64,000 nucleotides of DNA from Chromera velia (Eukaryota; Sar; Chromeraceae). The position numbers and the translations under genes were made by a program. The notes under the pieces are model-generated. The model made no database searches. It was not told the origin of the DNA and saw only the letters and a list, made by a program, of their open reading frames with translations. Positions 11,033 through 33,323 of the stretch are shown one piece after another; position 1 is the stretch's first letter; each line of letters opens with the position of its first letter. Location: contig JAHBMJ010001383.1 of the NCBI GenBank assembly GCA_018398765.1, positions 29,298 to 93,297 on the forward strand. The letters are read 5' to 3'.

Positions 11033-14000
11033 CCTTTTCACATCGATCGTGCTGCTGCTGCTGCGCGCACACGTCAAGTCCCGGACACCTCTGGTCCGTT
11101 TCTACTTGACGCAACTCATGTGCCTGTGTCTGTACGAAACTCTATCCTCATGCAGCATTACAGACATATCCATCCCTCTCTTTCTCGTTTAATCGACACA
11201 TGGAAGGAGCAGGGCAACACTTAGTTTCTTTCCATTCCAAAAAGAAAGCTTCTTTCTGTTCTTCCCTGGTGCGTCTCGTATGATCGAGTTCATGCTGTAA
11301 ACAGGTCTTTCCACTTTTATGATCCTTCCGATCCCGAGTCTTCCTTTCCTTGTTCCTTTTTAGAAGAAGGATGGACGGATCTGATGTTTTTCTTAGATTT
11401 GGACCCTCTATATGGTTCGACTCTATATGGCAGGTTGATTTTCTTTGCTCTTGTCGATCTCCGTTCGGGGGTCGTGCAGTGCCGTCCATCTCCTTCTCGG
11501 GCAGGCAAGGACTTGCTTCCCTTCGTGAATAAGTGGAATTTCACTCATGGTGCTTTCAAGCTTCTTCGCTGTGACAACGAAAAGGGCATTGTTGAGGGAG
11601 ATGTCCGTGCGGTTCTTGATCGCATGGGCACGGTCGTTCGTCCGTTTGCTTCTCACTCTTCTCGCGGTCCAATGGAGAAGTGGTGGACAGTTTTGCGTTC
11701 TGGTATGGCTTGTCTTATTGCAACTTGGGGTCTTCCTTTGCGTTTTGTTCCTCTTCTCTGCCTTTGTGTTGAATGGGCATATAACCGCATTGCTACCTAC
11801 CGGAAGGCGTCTCCTTTGCACCTCTCAACAGGTAAAGTGCCAGACATTTCTCTCATATCCGGTGACCCTGTCATGTTTTCTCCCATTGAACGAGTCAAGT
11901 CCATCCATCCTCACGGTCGTTTTGGTATTTTTGCTTTTGCTGTTTCTCATTCTGAGTCTGTTGTGTTTGAGTAGTGCACTGTTCGCTTTCGTTGGTTGAG
12001 TGCCGTCAAGACGAACACCAAAAACATTCAGCATGCAAGTCCTGGTGTGTTTACGCAGTCAGGGCTGTGATCGTTTGTTGTCTCACGCATGCGCGGCTCT
12101 ATGCATCGGTCCATTCAAGGTCCTTCCGAGACAGTCGTTCATGAGTTTCCTGAAGTTGAGGGGACTCAAGTAGCACAGAGCGGGGGGGCTGCACTGGGGG
12201 GGGATGCATTGGAGGGGGGGATCCACCTGTTGTTCCTTTTCTTTCTTCTTCTGACTCTTCTCATTCCTGTGCATTGGTCTCAGTAAATGGTGTGCTTCAT
12301 CCCGTTCATTGTTTTTCTCGCACACCTGCTGGCTTTGTGTCTGTATCCCTCATTCGTCATTTGGGGGGGGAGGTCACAGGATACCAGTTGGGACTACCAG
12401 ATGCACAGAACTTACAAAAAGTGCATTCTGATCGATTGACGAATCTTTTTGATTTGAAGAAGGAGGGAAATAAAGAAAAGATTCCTCAGGCTGTCATTCA
12501 TGTGATAGATCCTCCTGCAGCTCCTGCTGGTCAGCCGGCTGAGGTTGCAGAAGAATCCGACCTTGCCTCTCTCTTGAAGTTTATGGATCTCTTCGGTCCT
12601 GATGAGTCAGACGAGGAAGGACCTACTGAGGCACAAGGAATGGAACCTTCTCTCTCTTCTCTTTCTTCTGTTTCTTCTTCCTCTTCTTCCTCTTCCTCTT
12701 CTTCTTTTTCTTCTTCTTTGTCTTCTCTTTGCCGCCGACGTCAGCATGACTTTTTCTCCTGCGATGAAGAAAGCGTGTGTTCTGCTCGTCCCATCTCTTT
12801 TCCTTGCTTTCAAAATTGGTCACTCTCTTGAGACAGCTGCGAAAGCAAAGCAGACAGTCGATAAAAAGATTGCTTGTCTTGAGAGAGATGGTCCTGAGGA
12901 GACAGGCAAGACACGTGTTGATGCAACTATAGGGGAGGTGCATGAAGGAAAATTCAACGAAGCGGGGGACAGGGAGATCGAGAAGTGGAACGATTTTCTG
13001 CATATGGGAAAGAAGTAAAGAAAGACAGTCAGTCACGTATACAATCTCTTGACAATCATTCCGCTGATTTGGGTGATGATATGAAAGTTCGTGAAAGGAG
13101 CTACATAAAAAGCAAAAGCTCGTCTCTGCCTGGCTGGCAATACGTTTTTTGATCGCCGGACAGTCGAAACTTATACAGGGACACCAGCCGTTTTTTCGAT
13201 TTGTATTCTTTTTGTTTTTGCTTTAACAATAGGCTGGCAGATTGCTTTTGCAGACATTACTTGTGCATTCCTCCAAGCTTGCCTTCCATCCAGCGTTGGA
13301 CGGATCGGTATCAGGATGCCTGCATGGTTGCCTCCTACTGCTCTTCGTTTGGGACTGAAGGCAAGTGCTGTGTACCTCCTGCAGGCAGCTGCCTACGGTT
13401 TGAAAGACGCTCCTCTAATTTTTGCTCGTTTTTTTTGCCGTGTTCTGATTCGACTGGGTTGGGGGAAATTGATGGAAAGCACTTTTGCTCTTGTTCAACC
13501 TTCTCATTCTCTGCTTCATCCTGCAACTGCTGATGATTCATCCATCACGAAAGTGAAGCACGTGCCATGCGATGGTCTTCTTTTGAAGCACGTCGATGAC
13601 GTTGCGCTTGCTTCACCTGACCCTCTCGCTACTCTCAAACAAATTGCAGGAAAAGGGCCAATCGAAATGGATGAAGCACAGTTGTTGAAGGACACACCTC
13701 AAAAACAAGTGGGATTTGATGTCAGACGTTCTGACAATCGAGTCTATCAGGGAATGAATGATTATATCTCTCTCTCTTCTCTTCCAAGGGGCAAGCCAAG
13801 CGGGGTAGTGGTAGACAGTGATTTCTCTCCTCCTGAGCCTGATGACATTGACATATCGTTGGAGGGGGAGTATCTAAAAATTTAATGGATCGGTCGTCTT
13901 GCCTGGCTTGCCAGACTGCGTTTTGATCTTGTTTTTGCTGCTAGTGAGTTGGCCTCTTTCAGTAAGACTCCGACTGAGCGTCACCTTACTGTCATTATCA

Positions 14001-14512
14001 CGCTGATTCGCATGCATGCAGCGTCTCCGAAAGAACTCATCTTTGTTGCCGTGTACGACCCTAAATTATGGGTGTTTATGGATAGTGGCTTTAGAGGAAA
14101 GACATGCTCCGCTCGTTCTACTGTAATCATTCAACTCGCTGATTGGTCTTGGTCTTTGCGGTGTTGGTTGAATTGGTCTTTGGATTGGGCCACACACAAG
14201 GAAAAGCGCCTGGTCTTGTCAGCTCCGGGTGGAGAGCTTCTTGCAATCTGTACTGGTCTGAAGAGACTTCCGATGCTTGTACGTTCTCTTCAGATTCTTT
14301 TTTCCTCTCTGCGTGTTCGTTTGTTTTCAGACAGTGCAACTTCTCTTGGACAGATTGAAGCAGGTGTGAGTAAGAAAGAGTAAAGTCTTACTGGAATTTT
14401 GAAGTGGTGCATTCAAGAATTGAATGGAATGAACGTCGCAACCGAGCATATGTCTGGAGAGAGTGAGCAGCTTGCTGACGGTTTGACAAAATAGAAAAAG
14501 CTTGATGTAATA
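11033..14512 (+). pseudogene. pol: Copia element 1 pol (integrase, RT, RNase H) remnants
   Basis: Most of pol reads in one frame. It shows pre-integrase sequence with an in-frame TAG at 11222, then the integrase core (LDLDPLYG, RCDNEKG, GPMEKWW as the likely D-D-E) to TAG at 11972 and TGA at 12068. G-run frameshifts near 12190-12230 and a Ser-rich linker (12640-12720) follow. The RT shows ADITCAFLQA, AYGLKDAP and KHVDDVALA (13570-13610). TAA at 13883 and at 14381 interrupt RNase H, which ends in the typical EQLADGLTK just before 14493. The stops are mostly what CAG, CAA and CGA become by C-to-T change. Confidence 0.85.
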
Positions 14513-14637
14513 TAGCCGAAGGATTTTGTGGTAAATGGACAACCCCGTTGAGCCTTCGTAGATAGATCAGTTAGTTAGAGCATACGGCTATTCTTTAGTC
14601 TGTCGACTCCTCTTCGATGAGTCACCAGAGGGGGGAG

Positions 14638-14933
14638 TTGAAGATTGGGGTACTGCCGCCATGCCGCAAGGTATTGCCGTCGCGCCGCGCCGCGCTTTGG
14701 GCCGGACTGGGGCCTCTTATGCGCATCTTGTACGCGGGACGATTATTCACCGCGGGTCGAATAATCGCGCGGGTTAATCCATGCATATGCGCATTTCGAG
14801 CGATTTATTTTCCATACGATTGAGTTTTCACAGGATTCATTTAATTCATCTGTTCTGTGTGATTGACTGAGGACTGACACTTCTTCTGATCATGATCTCT
14901 GCCCATTACTGAGCTACTTAGTTTATTCTGCGG
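14638..14933 (+). repeat. 3' LTR of copia element 1
   Basis: Preceded by a purine tract (AGAGGGGGGAG, 14627-14637) that serves as the polypurine tract. It differs from the 5' LTR at 24 positions. Confidence 0.85.
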
Positions 14934-15452
14934 GAGTATTCGAATCACAAGTGGACGGTCAGTCTTGCATGTACAATGTATGTACCAGATCATTTTCTTC
15001 CTGCTCTCTTCACACTTTGTGGCTCAGATCAAAGAGGAATATATACAGAAAGGTGCTCTTGTACACCACTGTATGGGTTTAATCTTGCCATGCGATGCAG
15101 GGTCAGTAAGGGTCAGTAATTCCTTGTGCGGCAGCGCTCCTGCTTTTGGGTTGGCCGCGGCGATGATGCAATAAATGTTGATTAATTGATATTATATAAT
15201 AGTGAAGCTAGAATTCTGATTTTCCTTTTCTTTCTAAAAACCCTGTTTTTATCTTGATCTTACCATACTAAGCATGCATTACCACATTTTAATAAAAAAA
15301 CTAGTGGCATAGTGGACTGGTATTAGAGGACGGCATGCAGGGGGGGGCTAGGCCGGGGGGGCACGGCACGCGTGGCGGGACCGCAACATCATCGTAAGAC
15401 TGAACGCAACTGCCGACCTAAATCGTGGCACCGCAGCGGCAGTGAAAGAAGA
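14934..15452. other. Spacer downstream of copia element 1
   Basis: Mostly AT-rich, with a G-rich stretch at 15338-15380. No supported gene. GAGTATTCGA at 14934 is the reverse complement of TCGAATACTC just upstream of the 5' LTR (8635-8644). Confidence 0.4.
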
Positions 15453-15760
15453 CAACTATTGGGCCGCCGAGTTGATTTCACAACTACCCAAACGTCTCAC
15501 TTTTTTAAACCCATTCCGGCCACAAGGGAAGGAGCCGATTGCCGTCATCTCCACAGCTACTTCGAAGTTTGCAAGGCTGCTCCCCAGCTGCTCATCATAC
15601 TTGTGGGCAACTATTGGGTCACCGAGCTAGTTGACTTTACAATTACCGAAACGTCTCACCCAATTCGGCCACAAGGGAAGAAGCCGATTGCCATCCACCT
15701 CCGCAGCACCACCATCAGTTTGCAAGGCTGCTGCCCAGCTGCTCATCATGCTTGGTGGTC
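15453..15760 (+). repeat. Two tandem copies of a ~155-bp unit
   Basis: Units start at CAACTATTGGG (15453 and 15608). They share AAACGTCTCAC, CGGCCACAAGGGAAG, AGCCGATTGCC and CAGCTGCTCATCAT with scattered substitutions. The following 15761-16830 contains exon-like fragments after GTCTCTGCAG (16396, 16553) but no continuous frame. Confidence 0.75.
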
Positions 15761-16829
15761 TCTATCTTCTTTTACCTGCTGAGCGACTCTCAAGGTTCGT
15801 ACGTACCCTCGGTTGTAACACAGAAGGCGTCTCTTTGGTTCGTTCCCGTCTCCCACATCTGCTGTCTCCTCCATGATACGCAGTGTACCTTTTCACGTTC
15901 CCGTCTCTCCGTGTTCACTTTGCGGCTGCAGATTGGCACGAACACGGGCGACGAGCACACGGTTGAGTCTGTCGATCTCACAGCTCGCCGGCCAGCTTCT
16001 GTGATGTACGCCTCGTCGTCATCGCTTGAAGTAAAGGAACGACTCATACTCTTTGCATGGTTGTGCTCAGGCGCATCTGTGGGCAGCCTTTGAAGAGAAC
16101 TCCGGCAGGTCCGGCCTTTTTGAAGCTTGAAATCGTTCCTTCCTCCGGGCATTCGTCGTTTCTACCATGCCTATTTCCGATGGCTTCCCTCTGTGACTGT
16201 GTGTGACCTCTTCACTGCGCCCACTCTGCCTCGTCCATGCAGCTGTGCAAAGCGAGAAGAGGCCACTGAGCTCGGCAGGCCGCCATCTCTGTGCAGGTTT
16301 TCTTGGTTTGCACGCTCTCCACACCCTTCAGTGTTCTGTCCTTTCTGGTTGTACCATTCTGTCTGTCTCTCCCAATTCTCTTTTATGCCGTCTCTGCAGT
16401 GCTGAGGGGATGGGGACGCTATGCATACGCTGTATGGCTGTCATCTCTCTGCGCGGTCTGCAAGCTGTTCTCCATGTTCCACTGTTTCGTTCTTTCACAC
16501 TCTGTCCGTCTCTGCGTCGGTCCTTCTCATTCTCTTTTTTTACCGTCTCTGCAGTGCTCGACCTGACGATGGTGTCCACAACCATACAGAGGAGGGCTAT
16601 TCCCAAGAACCAGCTGACATGCAGGTGGGTGCGCTGCTCAATAATGGTGTCGGCTCAGATGAAGGTTCCACGGTTTTTTATGCTGCCTCCGTATTTGCCC
16701 GTCTCTCTTTCTCTCAATCCGTAGTACAATCGTAGTACAAAAGCTATAAAAGCAAATGCCCACACACATGCATTGCCCGTCTCTCATCCAGCTTTGCGGA
16801 CCCCGCCATGCAGTGGTATAATCTCCTTT

Positions 16830-17290
16830 CTAGACCTTCTCACACAGATCTTCAGCAGACCTCCCCACCCTGCCGATCAGATTCTCTGCACTCTGCCAGC
16901 TAGACCCCTTCACTCTTTCGATCAGATCCTTTGCAGACCCCCCCACCCTGCCAGCCAGACACCCCTACGGTGCTGATCAGATCTCCTGCAGACCCCCCCC
17001 CCACTCTGCTGATCAGACCCCCCCACCCTTTCAATCAGATCCTCTGCAGACCCCCTCACCCTGACGACCAGATCCCTCCGCCCTCTTTGCAGACCCCCTC
17101 GCCCTGCCAATCAGATCCTCTGCACCCTGGCTGCCAGCCCCCTTCACCCTACCGATCAGACCCCTCCACCCTGCCAATCAGATCCCTCCACCCTGCAGAT
17201 CAGATCCCTCTTCTCTTCCTGCCAGATCCCCCTACCCTGCGAATCAGACCCCTTGCCAATCAGATCCTCTCCACCCTGCTCATCAGATCT
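16830..17290 (+). repeat. C-rich minisatellite (CAGACCCC / CCAATCAGATC)
   Basis: Irregular tandem array of about 20-45 bp units built from CAGACCCCYYNCCCTGC and NATCAGATCC motifs, strongly C-rich on the plus strand. Encoded Pro/Thr repeats are artefacts. Confidence 0.85.
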
Positions 17291-18420
17291 TCTGCTCCCT
17301 TTTGTTTTGCCTGACCCTTTTTTTGTATCCTCTTTCAGACCCAAAAAAAGATTTTTTTTCCCGGTGCCTGCAGCTTTGCTACTGCATGTATCGTTCCACG
17401 GATCAGCTCCCTTTTTCCGCCCCTCCACCTCCACCGATTTCGACAAGTTTCCTTTTTTTTTAAACTGCTCCATGGTTCTGTGCATCCTCGATTTTTTCTT
17501 TGTTCCGCTATCCGTCTACCCGTCCCTCTCTTTTGTATGTCTTTTTTCTCCTTTTGTCCCGCCGCATTCGGTCCCTCTATTCCTTCGTACGTCTGTCCAT
17601 CTATCCATCCGTACCCCTCTCTCTTTTCCGCCCTTTTCCTTTCGTCTGTCCGTTTGCCCTTGTTCCCTCTTTTGTGTCCCTCTGCCGTTTCCCCCCTTTT
17701 TTCCGTCCGTGGTTCTGTCCCTCTGTGCGACTGCCTCTTTATCTCTCTGTCCATCTCTCTATCCCTCTGCAAGTTGCTCCTCCATCTTTCTATCCTTTCA
17801 TCCCTCCGTTCCTCTATCCGTGTGTCTTTCCGTCCCTTTCTCCCTCTGTGCAGCTATCCCTCCATCTTCCTTTTGTCTATCGGTCCCTCTGTCTTGTCCT
17901 CCCTTTCGTATGGTATCTCTCTATCCCTCCGTCCGTCTGCTGTCCCTTTCTTGGTCTTTCACTTTTTCTGTCAGAATGAAGAGAAAAGAAAGTAAAGAAA
18001 AGAATGTTCTGGTTTAGATACATGTATTTTTTTTTTCTCTCCTTCTCTTTCGTTTCTTTCTGTCTCTCTCTGGACTTCTTTTCTTTCTCGGCTCCTCACT
18101 GTTTGTGTATGTTTAGCCTCCTTCTCACGTCTCTCTTTTTCTCTGTCTGTACAGTGTATGCAACATCTGCTATATTGCCGGACAACTTTGCCTGCTGCAC
18201 AACTCGTCATGCAGGTTTTGCATTCTTTCCTTCCCTTCCTCTCCTTCTCTGTGGATTTGGACGCACTCGTCTCCTCTTGTTTGTCAGTGGACCGTGATGA
18301 GATTCATCGTCATCGACAACCTAACTAAGTGCCCCAATCATCTCCAGGTCAGTGACTGCGTGAAGGAAGGAAGGAGGGAGGAAAGCGACTGATTCTGATT
18401 GAAGTAACCAGGATGATACG
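17284..18420 (+). repeat. Pyrimidine-rich repeat family, copy B
   Basis: Starts with TTTTTTGTATCCTCTTTCAGACC and a CTGCAGCTTTGCT acceptor-like site. It continues with Pro/Ser-coding pyrimidine decamers (17500-17940) and ends with the block shared with copy A (TCAGAATGAAGAGAAAAG, ATGAGATTCATCGTCAT, GTCAGTG). Its first part also matches copy C at 18750-18960. Confidence 0.7.
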
Positions 18421-18749
18421 AAGCACGACTAGAAAGAAAACCTCTCTCTCAGCATATGTATGCGTGTGTGATCGTTCTGCTTCCCTTTCGTTCCTGCCCT
18501 CACTGTGTCTTCTTGCAGGTTTGCCAGAACTGCCGCGCAGGAGATAATTAGACGGATCTCTCCCTCCCTACATCCACACACCGGCGTCCTTCCTCGCAGG
18601 CTTGCGGGAAGAGTAAGGACTGAGGAGGGTCGATGGGAGGGGAATAGAGACTGAAATGATCAATCGAACGAAAAGGGGGGGGAAAGGGGGTGTGTCATGT
18701 GTCTGCACTCCCGTTGCCTCTTCTTTTGTGCACACTTCCTCCAGTTTTG

Positions 18750-19510
18750 TCCATCTGCTTCCCAGACTCTTTTTTGTATCCTCTTTGAGACCAAAAAGAT
18801 ATCACTTTCCCGACTGCTGCAGCTTTGCTTCCTCTCAACAGTGTGTTACTGCACACTGAGTCCAAAGGTCAGCTCCTGCCTCCTTCTTGTTTTTCTTCCT
18901 CCCTCATTTCAATCCCCCCCGACACCGACAGGCTCCCCTTTTTTTTTTAACTGCTCCATGTTCGCTCCAGACTCCCATTACTTTTATTTTTGACGCTCTT
19001 TTTGCACGTTTTTGTCTTCTCCCTCCCTCCGTCTGTCTGTCTGTCCCTCTGTCCATCCTTCTGTCCCTCTTTCTCTCCATCCCTCCGTCAGCCTTCTCTT
19101 TTCTCTCTCTGTCCGTCTTTCTGTTCTTCCATCCCTCTGTCCGCTCCTTTCTTCTTCCCTCTATCATTCGATCCCTCTGTCCGTTCGTTGGTGCGTCTTT
19201 CTGTCCCTCAGAGTCCGTCGGTCTTTTTTCCTTCCCTCCATCCTTTCTATCATTCTACCCCTCTATCACTCCGCCTTGTGTCCCTCCATGTCACTTCGTC
19301 CCTTTGTTTTTCTTGCATCCTCCGTCTGTCCCTCTCTCCCTCTTCCCCCCTGTGTTTTTCCATCCATCCGTCCCTTTCTCCCTCTTCCCCCCTGTGTTTT
19401 TCTATCCATCCGTCCCTCTTTCCCTCCGTCTTTTGTCCTCCTATCTGTTCCTCTTCTGTGCTCCCATCCCTGTGTGCCCGTGTCCTTCTCTTCTCTATGC
19501 GTCTGTAGTT
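18750..19510 (+). repeat. Pyrimidine-rich repeat family, copy C (truncated)
   Basis: Repeats the start of copy B (TTTTTTGTATCCTCTTTGAGACC, CTGCAGCTTTGCT, TTTAACTGCTCCATG), then a pyrimidine-decamer array. The conserved 3' block is missing. 19511-19862 holds nothing recognisable. Confidence 0.65.
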
Positions 19511-19862
19511 CATAAGTTTAACGATTTTTGGTTTAGCTTAACCTTTATTAAAGAAGTTACAAGTATATGATTTGAAGTATTTGACGATTATCTTTACTTT
19601 ATGAATAATTATGATTATCAACTCATTTAAATGCATTTTGCCACTGAGCATTCTACTACATTTTACGGCTCTCAAAGCTCACATCTCGCTTCGACCGTCA
19701 CAACCTGTGCCGGGTCTTCTTCAATGTCGTCTTCATCGTCCTCATCAAAGTTGGGGTTTTCCTCAGACTCCAATAACAACCCGGGTGGGATAGCGCGGGT
19801 CAGGGCACCGTCTGAGAGTCGTTCCTCTGGGATCTTTTCCAGCTCGTCGATAGGATCGGTGT

Positions 19863-21239
19863 CTAAGTTTTCGGACGGAGGCGGTTGTTCGGGGGGGGGG
19901 AGGGCTTTCGGGGCACTCGAGGGGCTTCAAAGTTAAATTTTTTGGCAGTGTGCTTTGGAGCCTGGGGGTGGGTCCGTACATCGGGGGGGGATGGGAGAAT
20001 ACAGATCCGAGGTCTGGGTTTTGTGCATGTGGAGGGATGATTTGAGTCTCCCCCTTTGCATCTGGGCTCAAGAACCCGTTTCAAGAGGGAGAACGGTTGC
20101 CCTGCCGTCTCCTGATAGAAACGTTTGAGGTTCTCTGCATAATTCACTGCCCTATGCTCATTCACAAACCCTTTCACCGTGGTCCAACTCCGCCGGTCCT
20201 GGTTCTCTCTCTTGTACTCTGACTCCAAAGACAACAGGGGACGCATCGGACGGTTGGAGTACAGCATGATGCCAGGCCCAAAAGGCATCATGCCGTATTT
20301 GAGTTTGGGTGTGGCGACGATGGGATCTCTGTGGGAGTTGATTCTCAACGCTGAGGCCATTTTCTTGCTGTAGGACACAAACTTCGCATCCCCCACCTTT
20401 GGACTCCCAAATATGATGACAGAGATTGAATAGGCGGGCCTTCTCTCAACATTCTCATCGCTGTAGTATCTGTCTAGAGAATGAGTTAAGTCCACAGCAG
20501 CCATCTGTGCGAATGCGCCCCCTATGCTGAATCCTGTGATAACCAACTCAATGCCGGGGTGCTCCTCGAAGAGCGAAGTGAACAAAGTACGGGCTCGCAT
20601 CTTGATATGCAGTTGGTTGTAGTAGGCCATAGCACCCTCGTGGACCCTCCCGACATCCTTACCCGCCATGGTGCGAAAGGGAACGAAACTCTTCTTATTC
20701 ATTGTTGTTATCACGTTGTGCCACCACACATTTGAGGTGAAGCGTAACATTTTTCCCTCCGTGTTTGCGCCTCTGAACACAAGGTAGGCTTTCTTTGGGT
20801 GATCTCCTTCTTCAATCAGAAGGTTGGCTACTGTGACGGGCACTTCCTTGCTGACATCCTGCTCAAAGACTTGGTAGTAGTCAACCAATTTCACTTTGTG
20901 ATGAGGGTCCTCGTTTGTCGGTTTCACTTTTTCAAAAGCCACGATGGCTTCTCTCCCAGGCGTCATGGGCGAATAGGTTGAATTCTTTCCCTTGTCATAT
21001 ACCCCCTTGAAGCGCTTATTCAATTCCCAATACACCGCATTTTTCACCAAACCCCAACAGAGCGCGATCTGCTCTGGATCCACTGTGGTCAAACCCGGCC
21101 TGTTGCCTGCAGGGATCTCCTCTGCCTCGGAGAGGGGACCAGTGGACTCCCTTTTGGAAAGCACTAATCCCTGTGCTTCATGGAAGAGACCGAGCGCACA
21201 CAGGAATACGACAAAGAAAAAATACCACGTGGTGCTCAT
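19863..21239 (-). CDS. Secreted class 3 (fungal-type) lipase
   Basis: Intronless gene of about 458 residues that should hydrolyse acyl ester bonds of lipids outside the cell or in the endomembrane system. The nucleophile elbow GFSIGG is at 246-251 from the upstream Met (Ser250 in that numbering). SHRDPIV supplies Asp317 and NEHRAVNY supplies His374; spacing and order fit the PF01764 lipase fold. A conserved VFRGAN segment precedes it. I prefer the ATG at 21239 because it begins directly with a strong signal peptide (hydrophobic YFFFVVFLCALGLF, cleavage near AQG). An upstream in-frame ATG at 21275 adds 12 residues. The C-terminal 70 residues are Pro-rich and basic. The stop is TAG, useful as evidence that TAG is a normal stop in this genome. 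It is divergent from the next gene. Confidence 0.85.
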   Translation of the reverse strand: MSTTWYFFFVVFLCALGLFHEAQGLVLSKRESTGPLSEAEEIPAGNRPGLTTVDPEQIALCWGLVKNAVYWELNKRFKGVYDKGKNSTYSPMTPGREAIVAFEKVKPTNEDPHHKVKLVDYYQVFEQDVSKEVPVTVANLLIEEGDHPKKAYLVFRGANTEGKMLRFTSNVWWHNVITTMNKKSFVPFRTMAGKDVGRVHEGAMAYYNQLHIKMRARTLFTSLFEEHPGIELVITGFSIGGAFAQMAAVDLTHSLDRYYSDENVERRPAYSISVIIFGSPKVGDAKFVSYSKKMASALRINSHRDPIVATPKLKYGMMPFGPGIMLYSNRPMRPLLSLESEYKRENQDRRSWTTVKGFVNEHRAVNYAENLKRFYQETAGQPFSLLKRVLEPRCKGGDSNHPSTCTKPRPRICILPSPPDVRTHPQAPKHTAKKFNFEAPRVPRKPSPPPNNRLRPKT

Positions 21240-22333
21240 TTCAAGGAATGTTTGGATACTCGATTCGACGCACACAGCAGCGCAAAGCCTCTGAGACTGC
21301 GTGTCTGTCAGCTTTTTCCTATATCTGAGGATGTACTTTTGTGTCCGTGCGCACGGATCTGGTTGGATTTTTGAAACCGAAGCGGTGCACTCTTGTGCTC
21401 TTTCTCCGCGAGAGCGAGTGCGTTGAAGAGAAACTCAGCACGTCTCACGGTTGTGCTTCTCTGACACAAGTCAACGAGAGAATTGGGACTCAATCATTTT
21501 TACTCTATCCATCTAACCGCCTGCTACACAAGATTGTCGTCGCTTTCTCTTCAAGGGTCTCTCCTGTCCGCTTTGTGTATAGGCAATTAAATTTCTTCAT
21601 ACATGCATGCAACACCGTCTCGTTTTTCATACAACTGCATGCATACATATGCATGCATGTTTTTTTTTTCTCGCGCACACGAGACGGAGAATGAAAAGTA
21701 TTAATTTTTGTCCACCGTGGAGTAATATAAGCTAGGCGCGGCGGCCTAGTTCGAGGGGCTTGCGCTTGTAACAGATTGGCCATAATAGATGGACAGGACC
21801 TATGCCTAGGCAAGATGCATACTGGCCCGACAAAGGACCAGAGAGACACTAAAGAAGATTCCGCGCTCGCCATATGCGCGCACGATTTTCTGGCCCTGCA
21901 TGTATGCATGGCGGCGCGCGCGCAATTGAATTGAAAATTAAGATCTCGGGTGCACGAACAACACTTAATTAAGTGTGTCATCTGCATGTTGCACGCGCGC
22001 CGGCCGTCGCCAAGTTCCCCGCGAAACTCAAAAGCAAGCTAGGTGACCTCCAGCTGAGTTTGAACAACAAACTCTGAGCTGTGTCCCTTTGCGTCACTGC
22101 ACAGGAACACCTGTATGCGTTCACCAACGAATGGATCGAAGTAGCACGCTGCCGATGGGAACAGGAGGGTGTCTCTCTGAACGCCCTGGGAGGTGGGCGT
22201 CGTGTTCATGGGACGTCTCGTTCTTCTAATTTCACCTCTGGCGCCGAGTGAGGTGGTGACATAAACCTGGCGTGTCTTAATTTGGGAAACTTGTCTCGCT
22301 CTTCAAGCATAATTGCTCGAAGAGGATCTCCAA
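21240..22333. promoter_or_regulatory. Divergent intergenic region, lipase / 24-exon gene
   Basis: About 1.1 kb between two outward-facing start codons must contain both promoters. It has ATGCATGC-type alternating runs (21600-21660) and a GCGCGCGC tract near 21915. No specific factor site can be named. Confidence 0.4.

Positions 22334-33323
<10,990 letters not shown>

Larger units (their letters stand above)
8664..14933 (+). mobile_element. Ty1/copia retrotransposon 1 (old, defective)
   Basis: Two 296-bp direct repeats (8664-8959 and 14638-14933) bracket a gag-pol region with capsid-like, protease, integrase, reverse transcriptase and RNase H remnants in the Ty1/copia order (integrase before RT). 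Hand alignment gives 24 LTR differences (about 8%), 23 of them transitions. The reading frame carries at least nine in-frame stops and several frameshifts, so the copy is dead. The LTR ends I can define (TTGAAG...CTGCGG) are not the usual TG...CA, and no target duplication is evident. The true borders may therefore differ by a few bases. Confidence 0.9.

Noticed and set aside
17253-19570. ORFs of 100-250 residues rich in Ser, Pro, Leu and Phe, and their Arg/Glu/Gly-rich complements
   Set aside because: Low-complexity translations of the pyrimidine-rich repeat, open in several frames at once.
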